From Chitinibacter sp. SCUT-21 (GTDB lineage: Bacteria > Pseudomonadota > Gammaproteobacteria > Burkholderiales > Chitinibacteraceae), in contig CP102611.1 of NCBI GenBank assembly GCA_041874755.1, positions 1,302,001-1,366,000 of the forward strand: DNA of 64,000 bases, written 5' to 3'. Under the pieces are notes generated by a model. That model did not search any database. It worked only from the letters and a program-made list of their open reading frames with translations, and had not been told where the DNA came from. The position numbers and the translations under genes are program-made. This document shows, one piece after another, positions 61,304-64,000 of this stretch. Within the stretch, counting starts at the first letter, position 1. Each line of letters begins with the position of its first letter.

Positions 61304-62224
61304 ATGATCAAACAAAGCCCTTTCTGGCCACACCTTCGCCGCCAGTTGGCACACCGCGCACTATGGCTGGCCTTGCTGGGGCTGCTGTTGACAAGTTTGG
61401 CGGGGCTGGCTTGGTGGCTGGAATTATTTAGCCATTTTTTGCCGTTTTATCTGCTGCTTGCCCTCGCGGGTTTGCTGCTCGCCAGCCGCCTGCGCGAGCG
61501 GATTTTTGGCTTGGTTTTAGTTGCCACAATCGGCGCAGTATGTGGCTGGACGCTATATACGCCAACCGCTATAGGCACATACCAGCCCATCAAAGTGATT
61601 GCATTTAACTTATTGTTTTCCAACACGCAATACCAAAAGGCCGAGCAATGGTTAACCGCGCAAGGTGCGGATGTGATTTTGCTGACTGAGGCCACCACGG
61701 AGTGGCAAAGCCAATTAGCCGCATTGCAGCAAACGCTGCCGTATGGCTGTGCGGCGTGGGAAGACAGCCCGTTTGGCATTGCGGTCTTGCTCAAGCAGGC
61801 GCCGCGCCGTTGTGAAGTGCGCTTTGCGCCCGCCATGCCACAACAATTTCCCCACCTGCGGGTCGAGCTTGCCGGTGGCCTAGTCGTGTACGGCATTCAT
61901 CCGCCGCCACCGCTCGGTGCCGAATTGGCCGCGGCGCGCGATCAGCAATTGCGCTATTTGGCGCAACAAATCGCGCAAGAAACCGCGCCAGTGTTAGTGC
62001 TGGGCGACTTCAATATCACACCCTTTTCGCCAATTTACCGTGAATTTCGATCGCAAGCCGCTTTGGCTGAACTGGGTTTTAATTTTGCACCCAGCTGGTC
62101 ACCGATCATTGGCTGGCCGCTACTGCCGCTGGATCGCGCCTTGGCGCGCGGCATCAGCGTGCAATTGACGATCGGGCCAGCCTTGGGGTCGGATCATCGG
62201 CCGATTGTTGTTACCACACAGTAA
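61304..62224 (+). CDS. Membrane endonuclease/exonuclease/phosphatase-family protein
   Basis: 306 residues. Three hydrophobic helices (~16-36, 41-60, 68-86) precede an EEP catalytic domain: 'IKVIAFNLLFSNTQ', Glu in 'ADVILLTEAT', His in 'VVYGIHPPPP', 'VLGDFNITPFS' and the final 'GSDHRPIVV'. These are the metal and catalytic residues of the family (DNase I/phosphoesterase-like). The catalytic part should face the periplasm. Substrate unknown; similar proteins are annotated only as EEP. It converges with the histidine kinase, 10 bases apart. Confidence 0.88.
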   Translation: MIKQSPFWPHLRRQLAHRALWLALLGLLLTSLAGLAWWLELFSHFLPFYLLLALAGLLLASRLRERIFGLVLVATIGAVCGWTLYTPTAIGTYQPIKVIAFNLLFSNTQYQKAEQWLTAQGADVILLTEATTEWQSQLAALQQTLPYGCAAWEDSPFGIAVLLKQAPRRCEVRFAPAMPQQFPHLRVELAGGLVVYGIHPPPPLGAELAAARDQQLRYLAQQIAQETAPVLVLGDFNITPFSPIYREFRSQAALAELGFNFAPSWSPIIGWPLLPLDRALARGISVQLTIGPALGSDHRPIVVTTQ

Positions 62225-62234
62225 TCGAGCTCGA

Positions 62235-63794
62235 TTAAGACGCGGGCAGCGTAATCATCGCCTGCAATCCGCCTTCGGGATGATTGCTCAGCACCAGCTC
62301 GCCGCCGTGCGCTTGGATGATATTACGCGCGATGCCAAGCCCGAGGCCGTGGCCGTGGCTGTTGCTGTGGCGGCCGTGTTCGAGCCGCACGTAAGGGTCG
62401 AACAAGGTGTGCAACGCGTCTTCTGGCACACCCGGCCCATGATCGCGAATCACAATCACGCATTTGCCGACGCCTTCGTAAACGCTGATTTCGGCGCTTT
62501 GGCCGTAATACAGCGCATTGTCGAGCAGATTGCCAATCGCCCGTTTTAGCGCCAACGGCTTGCCTTTCACGCGCAGGCCACAGCGGGTAAACGCCACTTC
62601 GTGCCCAGATAGGCGCGCGTCGCGCACCATGCGCCCGAGCATGGCATCCAAACTAATTGCAGTGTGATTTTCGTGAATATCGCTGTCTTTCACGCTTTGC
62701 AACGCGCCCTTGACCATCATATCGAGCTCGTCGAGGTCTTCGTGGAACTCGGCGCGCGCCGCGTCGTCATCGAGCATTTCGGTGCGCAGTTTCAGTCGCG
62801 TAATTGGCGTGCGTAAATCGTGGCTGATCGCGGTAAAGAGTTTTTCACGGTCTTCCAGATAGCGCACGATCCGTTCGCGCATTGCAGCAAACGCTTGCGC
62901 TGTGCGCACAAACTCCACGCTGCCGGTTTCAGGCAGAATGGGCGATTCGCCGCGACCAAAGGCTTCAGCAGCGTTCGATAGCGCCGCCAGCGGCCCCGTA
63001 ATCCAGCGCACGACAACCCAACTGAGCAGCAACACCGTCACCAAGGTGACAAATTGCAGCAGCCAGCGTTCAGGCGGCAGCGGGTCGCTATTGTCCAAAA
63101 AGAATGGATCGGGCATTAAGGTGGCCAAATACAGCCATTGCCCCGGCTCGATTTGCGCTTGAATCACCAAAATCGGCGCAGGCCGCGGTTGGATCAGCAG
63201 CGTGTTTTTAATCCAATGATCGGGCAGCTCGCTAATTTGCGTGCCGGCATTATTCACGACCAAGCGTTCTGGCTGCGCAAAGCTGACTTTAAGCGCATAA
63301 AGTTGCGGCAGTCGCTCCAATACATCCCGATGTATTTCATTCAAAACCATATTGGATAATGGCTTTGGCGATATACCGTCAAAAACAACCTCATCGGTAT
63401 TGGCGCTAATAAAAAAGCGCGTGCCGCCCATTTCGCGCATTTGCTCGATCACCAGTTGGCGGTAATTAAGCGGCAGGCTGTGAAAATACTGAATCGCACT
63501 GATTGCGCCCGTGGCGACGTGCATCGACGCCTGTTTAACTTCTTGCTCAGATTTTCCTTTGAGGTATGTGGCCCAAATCAAGTTACCCAGCAACTGGGAA
63601 GCCAATACCCCCAAGGACATCACCAATAAAAAGCGGGCCAGCAAGCTGGCCGGCAATAGGCGCTCAAACCAATTGGGCGCACGGCGGCCCAGCCACGAGC
63701 TGAGCCAAGCGCGCCAGCGCGGTACGCTGGCTTTGCTGGCGCTGAGTTCCTGCCCCGCTTCGATCATCGCCGCCGTGGTGCGTGGGTCAGACAT
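62235..63794 (-). CDS. Sensor histidine kinase, EnvZ type
   Basis: 519 residues. A cytoplasmic N-terminal lead, membrane helix ~45-70, a periplasmic sensor (~75-245), a second helix (~250-268), HAMP, HisKA with the phospho-acceptor in 'AISHDLRTPITRLK', and the ATPase: 'GNLLDNALYYGQ' (N box), 'VIRDHGPGVP' (G1) and 'HGHGLGLGIARNI' (G2). The periplasmic ligand is unknown. Its start overlaps the response-regulator stop by 8 bases, so both are one two-component operon, with the regulator first. Confidence 0.93.
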   Translation of the reverse strand: MSDPRTTAAMIEAGQELSASKASVPRWRAWLSSWLGRRAPNWFERLLPASLLARFLLVMSLGVLASQLLGNLIWATYLKGKSEQEVKQASMHVATGAISAIQYFHSLPLNYRQLVIEQMREMGGTRFFISANTDEVVFDGISPKPLSNMVLNEIHRDVLERLPQLYALKVSFAQPERLVVNNAGTQISELPDHWIKNTLLIQPRPAPILVIQAQIEPGQWLYLATLMPDPFFLDNSDPLPPERWLLQFVTLVTVLLLSWVVVRWITGPLAALSNAAEAFGRGESPILPETGSVEFVRTAQAFAAMRERIVRYLEDREKLFTAISHDLRTPITRLKLRTEMLDDDAARAEFHEDLDELDMMVKGALQSVKDSDIHENHTAISLDAMLGRMVRDARLSGHEVAFTRCGLRVKGKPLALKRAIGNLLDNALYYGQSAEISVYEGVGKCVIVIRDHGPGVPEDALHTLFDPYVRLEHGRHSNSHGHGLGLGIARNIIQAHGGELVLSNHPEGGLQAMITLPAS

Positions 63795-64000
63795 TGCTGA
63801 GGCTCACCTCAGCCGAGAGCACATAACCCGCGCCGCGCACGGTTTTAATCAAGCTAGGCTGTTTGCCATCATCGGATAAGCGCTGGCGCAAGCGGCTAAC
63901 TTGCACGTCGAGCGAGCGATCGAGCGGGCCAATATCGCGCCCGCGCGTTTCTTCGGCCAATTGGCTGCGATCCAGAATCTGCCCCGGATGCTCCAAAAAG
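63787..64000 (-). CDS. OmpR-family response regulator, C-terminal part (continues outside window)
   Basis: The frame is open to the right edge, so only the last ~70 residues are seen. They form the end of the winged-helix effector domain: 'LLEHPGQILDRSQLAEETRG', 'RSLDVQVSRLRQRLSDDG' (recognition helix) and 'IKTVRGAGYVLSAEV'. The TTG at 63994 that could be read as a start is an internal Leu. It regulates with the kinase encoded just downstream. Confidence 0.92.
   Translation of the reverse strand, partial: FLEHPGQILDRSQLAEETRGRDIGPLDRSLDVQVSRLRQRLSDDGKQPSLIKTVRGAGYVLSAEVSLSNV

Noticed and set aside
1..64000. CRISPR arrays, rRNA genes, prophage or complete insertion sequences
   Set aside because: No regularly spaced repeats, rRNA-like sequence, transposase or phage structural motifs were seen.

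Overview
The window looks like chromosomal DNA of a chitin-degrading betaproteobacterium, most likely Neisseriales, family Chitinibacteraceae. This is inferred from gene content: an aryl-polyene-type cluster, rnfABCDGE, two CE4 deacetylases (one with two CBM5/12 chitin-binding modules) and a GH18-domain regulator. No rRNA, CRISPR array, prophage or intact insertion sequence was seen. Genes are densely packed and many have 4-base ATGA overlaps.

Layout. 1-6919 (+): 3' end of an aryl-polyene-type operon: MMPL exporter (cut by the window edge), halogenase-like flavoprotein, DUF3261-type lipoprotein, ketosynthase, hotdog dehydratase, ketoreductase, second ketosynthase; a methyltransferase follows on the opposite strand. 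8199-10822 (-): MASE1-PAS-GGDEF diguanylate cyclase overlapping a membrane-tethered solute-binding protein. 10910-16850 (-): rnfA-B-C-D-G-E, the ion-pumping ferredoxin:NAD oxidoreductase. 17080-19048 (-): pyrD and folD. 19195-19490 (+): tRNA-Pro, tRNA-Arg, tRNA-His with a strong promoter and a palindromic terminator. 19635-36029 (-): a six-gene operon for a ~3.5-kilo-residue RTX adhesin, its type I secretion ABC/HlyD/TolC apparatus, an OmpA-type lipoprotein and an unknown periplasmic protein.

36304-49511: housekeeping genes (rnhA, gloB, mltD, gabD, LOG-family protein) mixed with small unknown secreted or membrane proteins, a DUF2339 membrane protein and an S41 protease lipoprotein. 49730-51224: an MFS transporter and a very odd ACP-like protein whose halves are in swapped order. 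51386-54738: two related CE4 deacetylases. 54855-56662: YkgJ-type cysteine-cluster protein, a small coiled-coil protein and a GGEEF diguanylate cyclase. 56748-58994 (-): the most striking gene, a GH18 domain with the catalytic Glu replaced by Arg, one membrane span, and a C-terminal LytTR DNA-binding domain. 59051-64000: phytanoyl-CoA-type dioxygenase, a repeat-rich gap with a 95-bp inverted pair of structured repeats, an orphan AT-rich gene, a membrane EEP-family protein, and an OmpR-type kinase/regulator pair running off the right edge.

Working together (inference): chitin or its fragments would be bound by the GH18-LytTR protein, acted on by the secreted deacetylases, and attachment would be provided by the RTX adhesin, possibly under c-di-GMP control from the two cyclases. 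Products are assigned from motifs readable in the translations; no database search was run.
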